This document shows positions 43,987-52,932 of a stretch of 64,000 bases of DNA, piece by piece. The position numbers and the translations under genes were made by a program. Each line of letters begins with the position of its first letter. Position 1 is the first letter of the stretch. Location of the stretch: positions 62,001 through 126,000 of the forward strand of contig NC_015732.1 of assembly GCF_000219725.1 (NCBI RefSeq), in the 5' to 3' direction. The notes under the pieces were generated by a model. That model saw only the letters and a list, made by a program, of their open reading frames with translations, searched no databases and was not told where the DNA came from. This DNA is from Gracilinema caldarium DSM 7334. GTDB taxonomy: Bacteria > Spirochaetota > Spirochaetia > Treponematales > Breznakiellaceae.

Positions 43987-45696
43987 ATGAATCTTTTAGT
44001 TCTAGGTCTCCTATCAATGATTATTTCCTGGATCAGGCCAGCAGTGCTTGAAGCTCAGGACCTCCCTTGGTGGAAGGATGCTTCTGGCCCTGCATATCAG
44101 GTACTGGTGTATTCCTTTGCCGATTCGGATGGAAACGGGTATGGAGACCTGAAGGGTCTTACTCAGGCGCTGGATTATTTGAATGATGGGAATCCGGCTA
44201 CCTATTCGGATTTGAACATTTCGGCCATCTGGCTTTCGCCGGTTAATCCGGCCAGTTCATACCATGGGTATGATGTAAAGGATTATAAGGCGATAGACCC
44301 CAAACTGGGAACGATGGAAGACTTTGATACCCTGATTAGAGAAGCCCATAAGCGGGGTATTAAGATCATTATGGACATGGTATTTAATCATACTTCCCGG
44401 GAACATCCCTGGTTCCTGGAGGCGATGAAGTCCGCCTCCAGTCCCTATGTAAACTACTACCGGACCAAACAAAACGGCGTTTCCTATGGGGCAAGCGGAA
44501 TGGGCCGCTTTTACAAATATACCCGGCCCGATGGATCTGTGTTTGAATACTTTTCCGCCTTCTGGGAGGGTATGCCGGATCTGAACCTGGATAATACCGA
44601 TGTGGTCAATGAACTAAAGGATATCCTCGCCTTCTGGCTGAACCGCGGGGTCGATGGCTTCCGCTTTGATGCGGCTAAACATGCCTTTGACCCGAACGAA
44701 ATGCCCTCAGGGACTCCAACCCTGGCTTTGAATAAAACCTTCTGGAATGACCTCCGGCGCTCTGCCCGGCGGGTAAAACCGGATGTCTACTTTATTGGCG
44801 AGGTGCTCACGGAAAATCTGGCCGAAGTGACAGCCTACACCGGTGTGTTCGATGGCCTCTTTGATTTTCCCTCCGCACGGCAGGTCATTGATGCGGTCCG
44901 GCGGATGAGTGGAACCGGTTTTATTCAGGCTTATCAGAACATTTACAGCCAATACAGCCGAATATCGGCTTTTCAGAGTGCTCCCCTTTTATCTAACCAT
45001 GACCAGGACCGGTACATCAGTTCTCTTTTAACGAGTATGAGTCTGGATGCAGTTAAGGGCCTCCAGGTGGAAGCCGGTGATACAGAAGTGGTGCGGAGTG
45101 CCAAAGCCTTTGCATTAACCAAGGCAAAAATGGCAGCCTCCATCTATCAGACCCTGCCGGGACTCCCTTATATCTACTACGGCGAAGAGCTGGGGATGAC
45201 CGGGCGGCGTTATAAAAATGATGATGTGGCCCGCCGGGATGCCTTTAAGTGGAATGATACAGGGACCCTGCCCACGGTAACCTGGCTGCAAAAAAGCAAT
45301 AAATTAGAACCGAGCCAGAACAGCCTGACCGCCTCAGCAGAAAGCCAGATGAAGGACCCGGGGAGTCTTTTGCGGCATTATCAAAGTTTGGCAGCTCTGC
45401 GCCAGAACAGCTCGGCCCTCAGGCAGGGGACCTTTGCGGCGCCCTCCTGGCCGGGCTTTAATTCGGGGTACCTGCTTGCCTGGCTCAGGGAAAGCGACAC
45501 CCAGCGGGTGCTGGTACTGCATAACCTGGACAGTTTACCCTTTGTCGCTAAGGTCCCTGAAGGGGTCCGCTTTGTAGCCCTCTGGAATAGCCAGCAGGGC
45601 TTCCTGGATGAAAAGTCCCGCCCAAGTTTACAAAGCGGCGTAGAACTCAGGCTGGAACCAGCCCAATCGGCGGTATACGAAGTGCTGAATCCTTAG
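43987..45696 (+). CDS. Exported alpha-amylase (GH13)
   Basis: 569 residues. Signal peptide LLVLGLLSMIISWIRPAVLEA, cleavage likely before QDLPWW. No lipobox, so it is periplasmic or secreted. GH13 regions: VFADSDGNGYGDL-type start, MDMVFNH, DGFRFDAAKHAF (nucleophile D near 226), YFIGEVLTE (acid/base E near 271), LSNHDQDR (D near 338). QGLPYIYYGEELGM-like and a C-terminal beta domain follow. It produces maltodextrins for MalEFG. GGAGG lies seven bases before the ATG. Convergent with the DUF1189-like gene. Confidence 0.93.
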   Translation: MNLLVLGLLSMIISWIRPAVLEAQDLPWWKDASGPAYQVLVYSFADSDGNGYGDLKGLTQALDYLNDGNPATYSDLNISAIWLSPVNPASSYHGYDVKDYKAIDPKLGTMEDFDTLIREAHKRGIKIIMDMVFNHTSREHPWFLEAMKSASSPYVNYYRTKQNGVSYGASGMGRFYKYTRPDGSVFEYFSAFWEGMPDLNLDNTDVVNELKDILAFWLNRGVDGFRFDAAKHAFDPNEMPSGTPTLALNKTFWNDLRRSARRVKPDVYFIGEVLTENLAEVTAYTGVFDGLFDFPSARQVIDAVRRMSGTGFIQAYQNIYSQYSRISAFQSAPLLSNHDQDRYISSLLTSMSLDAVKGLQVEAGDTEVVRSAKAFALTKAKMAASIYQTLPGLPYIYYGEELGMTGRRYKNDDVARRDAFKWNDTGTLPTVTWLQKSNKLEPSQNSLTASAESQMKDPGSLLRHYQSLAALRQNSSALRQGTFAAPSWPGFNSGYLLAWLRESDTQRVLVLHNLDSLPFVAKVPEGVRFVALWNSQQGFLDEKSRPSLQSGVELRLEPAQSAVYEVLNP

Positions 45697-45714
45697 GGCT
45701 CCCCTGGCCGCCTC

Positions 45715-46581
45715 TTAGCTCGAGCGAGCACTGCGATACCGGCTGGTGTAGAGCATGATGACCCGGATACCCGCAAGGAGCGAGTAGGCTAACCATAAAA
45801 AGGGAGCCTTAAAAGCAGGAATAAAAAGCCCCACAAGACCGATTAAAAAGGCTGGCCCCGCCATGATGGCGGCGGCCATTTTTATACCCTCCAGGGGCTT
45901 TAGTTTTACTGAGCTTTGGTTTCCCGGCGCCTTTCCGTAGACTGCAAAGGAAAGCATCATACCTAAAATGACAACAAAGGCTAGGTTTTGCACAAGCATC
46001 AATAAACCTAAGGTCAGCAATATAGAAGGAATAGATGAAAAGGCTGCGGTATACAGCACCCCTTCTATCAATTGGGACAGGGTGCGGCGGTTTTCGGCGG
46101 CCCTTTTAATGGTGTCCGATGAGAGGCCATTAAAGGGTTGTAAGCTGGAACTCACCTGGGTTCCGGTTGAGCCATTGCGAATGAGCAGGGTAGAAGTTCC
46201 GATTTGTAAAACCCGCTGTGTATCCCCAGTATGATCCCTATTGTGCCCCAGTTCAACAATCCAATCCTTTGCAGTCAGAGCCTCCGGGGCGGGTGGATCT
46301 AGTTGTAAGGCTCCATTGGCGATGGTAAAAGAAAATGGAGCCTGGGCTAAGGCTTCGAAGGCGTAGCCTAAACCGGGATACTGGTTTGTTTGTGAAGCTA
46401 TGTTTGCTTCGCGCCAACGGTTTGCCCCAAAGGGTAGGCTTATTGCGATAGAAGATGCAAGAAAGAGCACAATAATAAACAGCCAGTGAAAAGAAGCACA
46501 GTCCTGGGCGGCTGAGTCGGACCACCAGGCCCGGGCGGCGGTCCAGAGTATGGGTGTTGTATGAGTCTTTTTTTGTTTCAT
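45715..46581 (-). CDS. DUF1189-like membrane protein
   Basis: 288 residues. An N-terminal span (WLFIIVLFLASSIAISLPFG), a periplasmic domain of about 120 residues, and four C-terminal spans (SIPSILLTLGLLMLVQNLAFV, VILGMMLSFAVYG, AAAIMAGPAFLIGLVGLFI, LWLAYSLLAGIRVIMLY). This is the layout of DUF1189 proteins, which sit beside maltodextrin transporters in several bacteria. It follows malG but beyond a terminator, so it depends on readthrough or an own promoter. Role in sugar uptake is inferred; family assignment is moderate. Confidence 0.6.
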   Translation of the reverse strand: MKQKKTHTTPILWTAARAWWSDSAAQDCASFHWLFIIVLFLASSIAISLPFGANRWREANIASQTNQYPGLGYAFEALAQAPFSFTIANGALQLDPPAPEALTAKDWIVELGHNRDHTGDTQRVLQIGTSTLLIRNGSTGTQVSSSLQPFNGLSSDTIKRAAENRRTLSQLIEGVLYTAAFSSIPSILLTLGLLMLVQNLAFVVILGMMLSFAVYGKAPGNQSSVKLKPLEGIKMAAAIMAGPAFLIGLVGLFIPAFKAPFLWLAYSLLAGIRVIMLYTSRYRSARSS

Positions 46582-46621
46582 GAATCCAATATTACTGATC
46601 TGTGGTACAGATTTCTATGTA

Positions 46622-46656
46622 TAAAAAGAGTCCTCCGGAAACAACCGGAGAACTCT
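46622..46656 (-). terminator. Intrinsic terminator after malG
   Basis: On the minus strand AGAGTTCTCCGG (46656-46645) pairs with CCGGAGGACTCT (46638-46627), one G-U pair, and runs into five T (46626-46622). It lies 20 bp after the malG stop. Confidence 0.85.
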
Positions 46657-46675
46657 GACGGATATAGATTGTTCC

Positions 46676-47590
46676 TTAGCCCTTTTCAGCACCGGAGGCC
46701 ATGCCGTACACAATAAAGCGTTGCATGTAGAACTGAACCAGGGTGATGGGGGTTGCCAGTACCAGAGCCCCAGCCATGAAGTTCAGCGGGTTATAGTACA
46801 GGGTGATCATCGGATCCGTAAGCCGGTACAGGAAGATCGCTACGGTCTGGTTCTGCATGTTCAACAGCTTATTAGGCAACATGTAGTCCATCCAGGGAGC
46901 CATAAAGGCGTTCACCGCAATAAAGCCGATGATAGGCGTAGACAGCGGCAGAACAATTTTGGTGAATATCTGGGTTTTGCTTGCCCCATCGATAATGGCC
47001 GCTTCATCAATAGAAAGCGGAATGGACCGCATGTATCCCCGGATAAGATAGGTGTTATAGGGGATAGCTCCGGCTGCATAGATAAATACCAGCATTATGG
47101 GTTTGTTAAGCCATCCAAAGGTCCGGTAAATCATGAAGAGGGCGATCATTCCCATAAAGGAAGGGAACATCTGGAGCAGGAGGAAGGAAACAAGAATAGG
47201 CTTTTTACCACGGAACTTAAAGCGGCTGAATACAAACCCAGTAATGGTGGTGAAGAGCACCACCGTAAAGGTGTTTACAATCGCAATCTGCAGGGATCGC
47301 AGGAAGGCTGCCACAAAGTCCGAGTACTGAGCGCCGCTTTGGCTTTTATAGGTAAACAGGTATTCATAGTGCTCCAGGGAAAATTTGCTGAAATCCGGGA
47401 TCAGGGGGACTCCAGAAAGCAGTTTTCCCTTGGTAAGGGATGCAGAAATCATCCATAAAATAGGAATAAGCACTGTAAAGCATGTGAGGGTTAACCACAG
47501 GTAGTGGAGAAAGCGCAAAATGGAATTGCGCATCAGTGCTGCCTGGGTCTGTCTCCCCTTTACTAAGGTTAAAGGCCGGTTTTCGCTCAT
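46676..47590 (-). CDS. malG: Maltodextrin ABC permease, MalG-type
   Basis: 304 residues with six spans. EAA loop EAAIIDGASKTQIFTKIVLP near residue 205. N-terminal LTCFTVLIPILWMISASLTKGKL and the C-terminal tail IVYGMASGAEKG are like E. coli MalG, whose last residues insert into the ATPase. Its ATG overlaps the malF stop. With MalF it forms the membrane channel for maltodextrins from MalE. No malK in the window. Confidence 0.93.
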   Translation of the reverse strand: MSENRPLTLVKGRQTQAALMRNSILRFLHYLWLTLTCFTVLIPILWMISASLTKGKLLSGVPLIPDFSKFSLEHYEYLFTYKSQSGAQYSDFVAAFLRSLQIAIVNTFTVVLFTTITGFVFSRFKFRGKKPILVSFLLLQMFPSFMGMIALFMIYRTFGWLNKPIMLVFIYAAGAIPYNTYLIRGYMRSIPLSIDEAAIIDGASKTQIFTKIVLPLSTPIIGFIAVNAFMAPWMDYMLPNKLLNMQNQTVAIFLYRLTDPMITLYYNPLNFMAGALVLATPITLVQFYMQRFIVYGMASGAEKG

Positions 47591-49452
47591 TCGCCTGCCT
47601 CCTCTTGGAATGATTTAGATTTAAGCAGGTTGTATACCGAGAAGCCGCCGACGATAAAGAATATCAAGATGGAATACACGGCGGCCACATTATACTGCTC
47701 AAAATCCTTGGTAAAGGACAATTTGTAAATCCAGGAAATGAGAATATCTGTTTGTCCTGGAAGGGCAGAACCAACGATGCGCATACTATCCGGTATTTTT
47801 GCCGGATCCCAGGTTGGGCCGCCACCGGTGAGGAAGTAGACCGCCCCAAAGTTATTAAAGTTAAAGCTGAAGGTCATGATGAGGGCTGGCATAGTAGCGG
47901 CAAGAACCATTGGCCAGGTTATATACTTAAAGCGCTGCCAACCGCTTGCCCCATCGATAGCAGCTGCTTCATAGAGTTCCCGGGGAATGGTTGAAAGGGT
48001 ACCAATAATCATCATCATGTGGTAGGGAGCTCCGAGCCACAGGTTAACCAGCATTACCACAAAACGGGCAAGTCGTCCATTATAAATTGGCTGGAACCAG
48101 AATATTGGCTGATCAGGTTTGCCCTGCAGACCAATGTTAAATAAGAAATTGGAAACCGGTTCCATGAGTCCAGTGGCGAAGAGAAACTGGTTTACAAGAC
48201 CATCCTTGTCAAAGGCGTTGCGGAACATCATAAGGCTGACGAGAGAGGGAATTGCCCAGGGGAGTATCATGAGGGTGCGCCAGACCCGTTTATGGTTCAC
48301 CAAGGGTGACTCAACGATCATGGCATTAAAGAAGCCAAGGCCATAGACCGTGAAAGAGGACATAAGCGCCCAAAGTATGGTCCAGAGGAAAATCTGACCA
48401 AAAATAGAAAGCCATCCCGGGTCCATGGCAAGGAAGCCAAAGGTGCGGAACCCTGCCCACTCAATAAGCTTGGCACCAAGCTTTATCTTATAGGTGTAGT
48501 TAGTAAATGCAAGAAAGAAGGTAAAGAAAATAGGAATAACCGTAAAAAAGAGGATCATCACAAAGGCTGGGGCTGAGACTACATACACATACAGGCTATC
48601 CCAAATTCTGAACCAGAATTCCTTGGAACTTTCTCGAACACCGGTTTTCTGAAAGGCAATATTTGTTTTATAGGCATCGATCACACCTAAAACCCAGAGG
48701 GTGATAAATACTACGAGGACAGCCATAGCAATGAGGCCGTTCCCTAACAGTACGATTGAGTTGTCGGCGGTAAGCCAGGGCGTTACTTTGTTATAGAGTT
48801 CAATTACTCCACCAGCATATTCTGCATCGATAGGGAGCCGTCCCAGGGTTACTAGGCCCCAGACGCCGCGGGTAAAGAAACCGCCAAAATCCCGGAAGGG
48901 ATAATGTTTTTCGCTTTCTATAAAATAATTAGGATACAAATATTGGGCTGTAAAATAATTGGCCTGACGGTCTCCCATTTGAGACTCTGCCTCGATGTCC
49001 GCAAAGGGGTCCCCAGAACTGGTATCCGCAGCAACATCTGCAAAGGGATCGCCAGAGTCTGAGGCCTCTGCAGTAGTATCGGCAAAGGGGTCTCCGGAAC
49101 CAGCCGCTTCGGTAGTGTCTTCCTCTGCTGCAAAAAGGGCCCCTAATGAATCGGCCTGGTTAAGTTCAGCTCCGGTGGTATTGTTGTGGAGCCCATTGGT
49201 TGATTGATTTGCAATTAATTCAGCGGGAACTTTCCCGTTCATCAATCTGATAAATCTATCCCATTGGGAAGTAGATAACTCTATAGTCACAAGTAACAGA
49301 GGAACCATAAACCAGGCAATAGCCTTGGTTTTTTGTCTGTTCAGCAATTGTCCCAATCCAGGCAAGAGGAGGGACGCGGCCGCTGTTGCATAGGCAGAGC
49401 CTTTGTTAATCTGTCCCGATTCGGCCGTGGACATCCCTGAATCCTTTTCCAT
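47587..49452 (-). CDS. malF: Maltodextrin ABC permease, MalF-type, with acidic repeat insertion
   Basis: About 621 residues from ATG 49452 after GGAGGAGGAG; an earlier in-frame start at 49557 lies in the terminator. Larger than usual MalF (about 510). After the first spans comes a periplasmic loop with an acidic insertion near residues 105-155: GDPFAD occurs three times (GSGDPFADTTAEASDSGDPF, then ADVAADTSSGDPFADIEAES). Then six core spans and the EAA loop ELYEAAAIDGASGWQRFKYITWP near residue 520. The insertion is absent from MalF of other bacteria as far as I know; its role is not known. Confidence 0.92.
   Translation of the reverse strand: MEKDSGMSTAESGQINKGSAYATAAASLLLPGLGQLLNRQKTKAIAWFMVPLLLVTIELSTSQWDRFIRLMNGKVPAELIANQSTNGLHNNTTGAELNQADSLGALFAAEEDTTEAAGSGDPFADTTAEASDSGDPFADVAADTSSGDPFADIEAESQMGDRQANYFTAQYLYPNYFIESEKHYPFRDFGGFFTRGVWGLVTLGRLPIDAEYAGGVIELYNKVTPWLTADNSIVLLGNGLIAMAVLVVFITLWVLGVIDAYKTNIAFQKTGVRESSKEFWFRIWDSLYVYVVSAPAFVMILFFTVIPIFFTFFLAFTNYTYKIKLGAKLIEWAGFRTFGFLAMDPGWLSIFGQIFLWTILWALMSSFTVYGLGFFNAMIVESPLVNHKRVWRTLMILPWAIPSLVSLMMFRNAFDKDGLVNQFLFATGLMEPVSNFLFNIGLQGKPDQPIFWFQPIYNGRLARFVVMLVNLWLGAPYHMMMIIGTLSTIPRELYEAAAIDGASGWQRFKYITWPMVLAATMPALIMTFSFNFNNFGAVYFLTGGGPTWDPAKIPDSMRIVGSALPGQTDILISWIYKLSFTKDFEQYNVAAVYSILIFFIVGGFSVYNLLKSKSFQEEAGE
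48990..49110 (-). repeat. Three-copy GDPFAD-coding repeat in malF
   Basis: Three units of roughly 45, 51 and 42 bp encode GDPFAD followed by acidic Thr/Ala/Ser stretches. Imperfect at DNA level, conserved at protein level, inside the first periplasmic loop of MalF. Confidence 0.8.
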
Positions 49453-49512
49453 GTAAACTCCTCCTCCCGCAAGGTCTTTTGAAAGTCCTCTACGGTCGAG
49501 CTTATAAAATGT

Positions 49513-49543
49513 AAAAAAGGAGCTTCCGCAGGGAAAGCTCCTT
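49513..49543 (-). terminator. Intrinsic terminator between malE and malF
   Basis: On the minus strand AAGGAGCTTTCC (49543-49532) pairs with GGAAGCTCCTT (49527-49517), followed by TTTT. It lies 39 bp after the malE stop, the same arrangement as in transporter 1. Confidence 0.85.
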
Positions 49544-49581
49544 GGTAAGAACATCAAACGATGCGGAACATTTGATGAAAA

Positions 49582-50925
49582 CTATTTATTGTTTTCTGCG
49601 TACCACTTTTTATACAAATCTATGATAGTAGCCTGGGCTTGAGCAGGGGTCTTTTCACCATCCCAGACAGCTCGGAGTTCCAGGTTAAGTCCGATACCAT
49701 AGTAACCGTCCATGGCCTTCTTTTTGGGATTGGCGGGGAGGGTAACGGTGGGTTCCGGATAGTTAAAGGCGAAGGCTGCAGACATTTCTGCCTTGTTGGG
49801 ATCCTTGCGGTAGTTGGGAGTATTGGTTGCTTTAGCTTTAAGAGCAGGAATATATGCGGAGTTGTCTACCATAGTCTGCATACCATCCTTGGTAAAGAGG
49901 ATCCGATAGAGCTCGTGGGCAGCAGAAGGATATTTTGTAAAGCCATTGATGACCCATCCCTTGGTTTTTACGAAGGGGGTAAGGCGGATACCTTTCCAGG
50001 TGGGCATGGGGCCGAACTTAATGTCATAGCCGCCCTTGGTTTCGGCACCATTGACATCCATCCAGGTACCAACCAAGAAGAAGGGTGCAGTTTCGTTGTT
50101 GAGGGCATCGTCCCAGCGCCAGGTCATGGATGCACCGGGGGTCTTAACACCGTTAGCTTCGACGCTGATCATGGCATCGGCAGCGGCTTTGATAAATTCA
50201 AGACCGGCGCGGAAGCCATCCTGATCAAAGCCGGCTTTATCCGCTTCTTTGGTGGGGAAAATTTTCCAGCCTCCTGCAGTGAGGTTAGAGTAGCCGGACC
50301 AGATTTCATCCAGACACATGGGGTATACGATATTAACCGGTTTCCCCTTATAGGTGGGGCGGTTGGTCTGCCATTTCTTGGATAGAGCAAAAATTTCTTC
50401 CCAGGTGTCAAAAGCATCGGGAAGCCCGTCATTATTTTTATCGGTGGTATCTAGCTTAAGGGCTTCCATCATGGTCTTGTTCCATGCAAAGGCCATACCG
50501 TCGTAGGCGACAGGAACAAACTTAATGGTCTTGCTGTTAGCCCCGCTATAGAAAGGTTCCATCGCAAAGCTGGTAGCAGCTTTGGTAATGACCGCATCCA
50601 GAGCTAAGAGAGACTGTTCATTACGGCTTACTTCCCCGTCGATTACCAGGGCTACATCGGGAGCTTCACCCTGCAAAGCGGTAATTTGGTCCGTACCACC
50701 AGCGGCTCCGAAGTTTACATATTCTACTGCACCGACTGCTTCGGGATGCAGCTTATCCCAGAGAGCGACAATAGCCTTACCCAGAATGTCGCTATCCACA
50801 CCAAGACGTATCTTAGCTCCCTTTTCAACCTGGAACTGATTGCCCCGCCATACTGCCTTGGATTGGGCAAAGGCACCACCCGCAACAAGACTGATACCCA
50901 GTACCAGTGCTACGAATCGTTTCAT
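49582..50925 (-). CDS. malE: Maltodextrin-binding protein MalE-type
   Basis: 447 residues. Sec signal FVALVLGISLVAGGAFA with cleavage before QSK; no lipobox cysteine. Family 1 solute-binding layout with LALDAVITKAATSF, VAYDGMAFAWNKTMM and DIKFGPMPTWKG, as in maltose-binding proteins. AGGAGG sits five bases before the ATG. Strong promoter upstream and a terminator downstream predict high expression relative to malFG. Being next to amylase and cyclomaltodextrinase genes, maltodextrin is the likely ligand (inference). Confidence 0.9.
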   Translation of the reverse strand: MKRFVALVLGISLVAGGAFAQSKAVWRGNQFQVEKGAKIRLGVDSDILGKAIVALWDKLHPEAVGAVEYVNFGAAGGTDQITALQGEAPDVALVIDGEVSRNEQSLLALDAVITKAATSFAMEPFYSGANSKTIKFVPVAYDGMAFAWNKTMMEALKLDTTDKNNDGLPDAFDTWEEIFALSKKWQTNRPTYKGKPVNIVYPMCLDEIWSGYSNLTAGGWKIFPTKEADKAGFDQDGFRAGLEFIKAAADAMISVEANGVKTPGASMTWRWDDALNNETAPFFLVGTWMDVNGAETKGGYDIKFGPMPTWKGIRLTPFVKTKGWVINGFTKYPSAAHELYRILFTKDGMQTMVDNSAYIPALKAKATNTPNYRKDPNKAEMSAAFAFNYPEPTVTLPANPKKKAMDGYYGIGLNLELRAVWDGEKTPAQAQATIIDLYKKWYAENNK

Positions 50926-50945
50926 ATAATCCTCCTAGATTAACA

Positions 50946-50997
50946 ACTAAAACGGTTTACTTGTATATAGCATAAGGTGTAAAATACAAACCGTCAA
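50946..50997 (-). promoter_or_regulatory. malE promoter with degenerate LacI-type operator
   Basis: On the minus strand TTGACG (50997-50992), 17 bases and TATGCT (50974-50969) form a promoter. GTAAACCGTTTTAG (50960-50947) follows the expected start site; it is AAACCGGTTT lacking one G. A repressor bound there would block elongation. Operator assignment is tentative. Confidence 0.6.
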
Positions 50998-51094
50998 GAG
51001 AAATTTTATTGAAAGGGTGACCAGGTCCTGTAAGGTCCCGAAAGAACATGGGCTCATTGATGCATAGCCCAGTCAAAAACAGCAAGGAGTCTTT

Positions 51095-52915
51095 ATGAAC
51101 GGTGCCGCGATCTATCACAGAGCAACAGATTCGTTTTGTTATTCCCCCGATGGGACAAGTCTTGTCATCCGATTGCAGAGTGCGGTTGATGATATAGTAT
51201 CGATTCAGCTATGGGCTGGGGATCCCCATGATTGGGGACGGCGGCCGGAAGCGGACGGCGGTGCCTGGCATTGGCGGTGTGCTTCGCAGGAACTCCAAAA
51301 AATTGGCAGTGACGGTATGCGGGACTTTTGGGAAATTCGCTGGACCCCGCCTTACAAACGGGCCCGGTATTTTTTTAGGATTACCTTTAGAGACGGAAGC
51401 CGCTATGACTACGGCGAAAAGGGCCTCCTCCCCACCAGCCCCAAAGCGGAGGCCAGCCCCACTGGCGATTACTGGAACGCTTTTGTGTTTCCCTATATTA
51501 ACGAGGTTGATGTATTTAAGGCCCCCGATTGGGTTGCAGGAACAGTCTGGTACCAAATTTTTCCCGAACGGTTCCGGAACGGAAATAAGGCCAATGACCC
51601 CGCTGGCACCAAGAGCTGGAAGCGGGGCCCCGTAACGAACCATGAATGGTACGGCGGCGACCTGCAGGGCATTATCGACGGTCTGGACCACATTGCAAGC
51701 CTGGGCTGTACCGGCATCTACCTGACGCCTATTTTTGCTTCCCCCTCGGTTCACAAGTACGATACGGAGGACTACCTCCGGATCGACCCCGCCTTTGGCA
51801 CCGACGAAGACTTAAAAAATCTGGTACAGGCCTGCCATACCCGGGGCATACGGCTCATGCTGGACGCGGTGTTCAACCACTGCGGGAAAACCTTCGGCCC
51901 CTGGCTCGATGTGGTCGAAAAGGGCGAAGCCTCGGCCTATAAAGACTGGTTCCACATCAATGCATTCCCCCTCTTCCCCAAGGGTAAAGACACCGGAGAC
52001 AGCCGGGACGCCAATTTCGAAACCTTTGCCTTTACGACCCGGATGCCCAAACTCAACACCGCAAACCCCGAAGTGCGGGAATATTTACTCAAGGTCGCGG
52101 AACGGTACATACAGGAATTTGATATTGATGGATGGCGGCTCGATGTTTCCAATGAAATTGACCATGTGTTTTGGCGGGAGTTCCGTAGGCGGGTAAAGGC
52201 CCTGAAACCGGATGCCTACATCGTAGGCGAAATATGGCACGATGCCATGCCCTGGCTCAGGGGGGACCAGTATGATGCGGTGATGAACTATCCCTTTGGG
52301 AATGCCATTGTAGACTTTTTGCTCACCAAAGACTGGAGCAAAACCGCCAGTGATTTTGTGTACCGGATTTCAGAAATATCCTTTATGTATCCCGATAGGG
52401 TGATCCGATCGGCTTTTAACCTGTTGGATTCCCATGATACGGACCGCATTGTCCACCTCTTGGGCGGCCGGGCCATGGCCAAACTTGCCCTGACCATGCT
52501 CTTTACCCTGCCGGGCTCTCCCTGCATCTATTACGGCACCGAATATGCCCTGGAAGGGGGCGGAGACCCGGACAACCGCCGCTGTATGATTTGGGACCCC
52601 ACTCCGGAAGAAGAAGCCTTTGCCCGCTTTGTCCGCTCCCTCATAGCCCTGCGCCGCGAGCACTGGTCCCTCTGTGCCGACGGCAGGCGGCAGTATGTAA
52701 CTGATCCTGCACACCCAGGTTTTTTGGGTATAACCATACACCATGATACGGATAGGCTCAGGGTGCTCATCAACCGGGATGAGAAACCGATACCAGCCAC
52801 GGTCTGGAAGGGCCTTTTAGGTCTTGACCCCTCAGAGTCGGTGCAGAACCTGCTTGCCGAGAGCCCCCTGGGACCTGAGGATGCACTTCCCGGGCGAGGT
52901 GCGGCGGTGTTCTGA
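51095..52915 (+). CDS. Cyclomaltodextrinase / neopullulanase (GH13_20)
   Basis: 606 residues, no signal peptide: cytoplasmic. CBM34-type N-domain (1-130; VSIQLWAGDPHDWGRRPE), then the barrel: WYQIFPERFRNGN, LMLDAVFNHCG, GWRLDVSNEIDHVFW (nucleophile D near 349), VGEIWHDAMPWL (acid/base E near 378), LLDSHDTDR (near 446), and a C-domain. GH13_20 enzymes hydrolyse cyclodextrins, pullulan and maltodextrins to maltose. AAGGAG precedes the ATG by seven bases. Divergent from malE with which it probably shares function; the 169-bp gap holds both promoters. Confidence 0.92.
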   Translation: MNGAAIYHRATDSFCYSPDGTSLVIRLQSAVDDIVSIQLWAGDPHDWGRRPEADGGAWHWRCASQELQKIGSDGMRDFWEIRWTPPYKRARYFFRITFRDGSRYDYGEKGLLPTSPKAEASPTGDYWNAFVFPYINEVDVFKAPDWVAGTVWYQIFPERFRNGNKANDPAGTKSWKRGPVTNHEWYGGDLQGIIDGLDHIASLGCTGIYLTPIFASPSVHKYDTEDYLRIDPAFGTDEDLKNLVQACHTRGIRLMLDAVFNHCGKTFGPWLDVVEKGEASAYKDWFHINAFPLFPKGKDTGDSRDANFETFAFTTRMPKLNTANPEVREYLLKVAERYIQEFDIDGWRLDVSNEIDHVFWREFRRRVKALKPDAYIVGEIWHDAMPWLRGDQYDAVMNYPFGNAIVDFLLTKDWSKTASDFVYRISEISFMYPDRVIRSAFNLLDSHDTDRIVHLLGGRAMAKLALTMLFTLPGSPCIYYGTEYALEGGGDPDNRRCMIWDPTPEEEAFARFVRSLIALRREHWSLCADGRRQYVTDPAHPGFLGITIHHDTDRLRVLINRDEKPIPATVWKGLLGLDPSESVQNLLAESPLGPEDALPGRGAAVF

Positions 52916-52932
52916 GATTGCGGAAATAGCCC

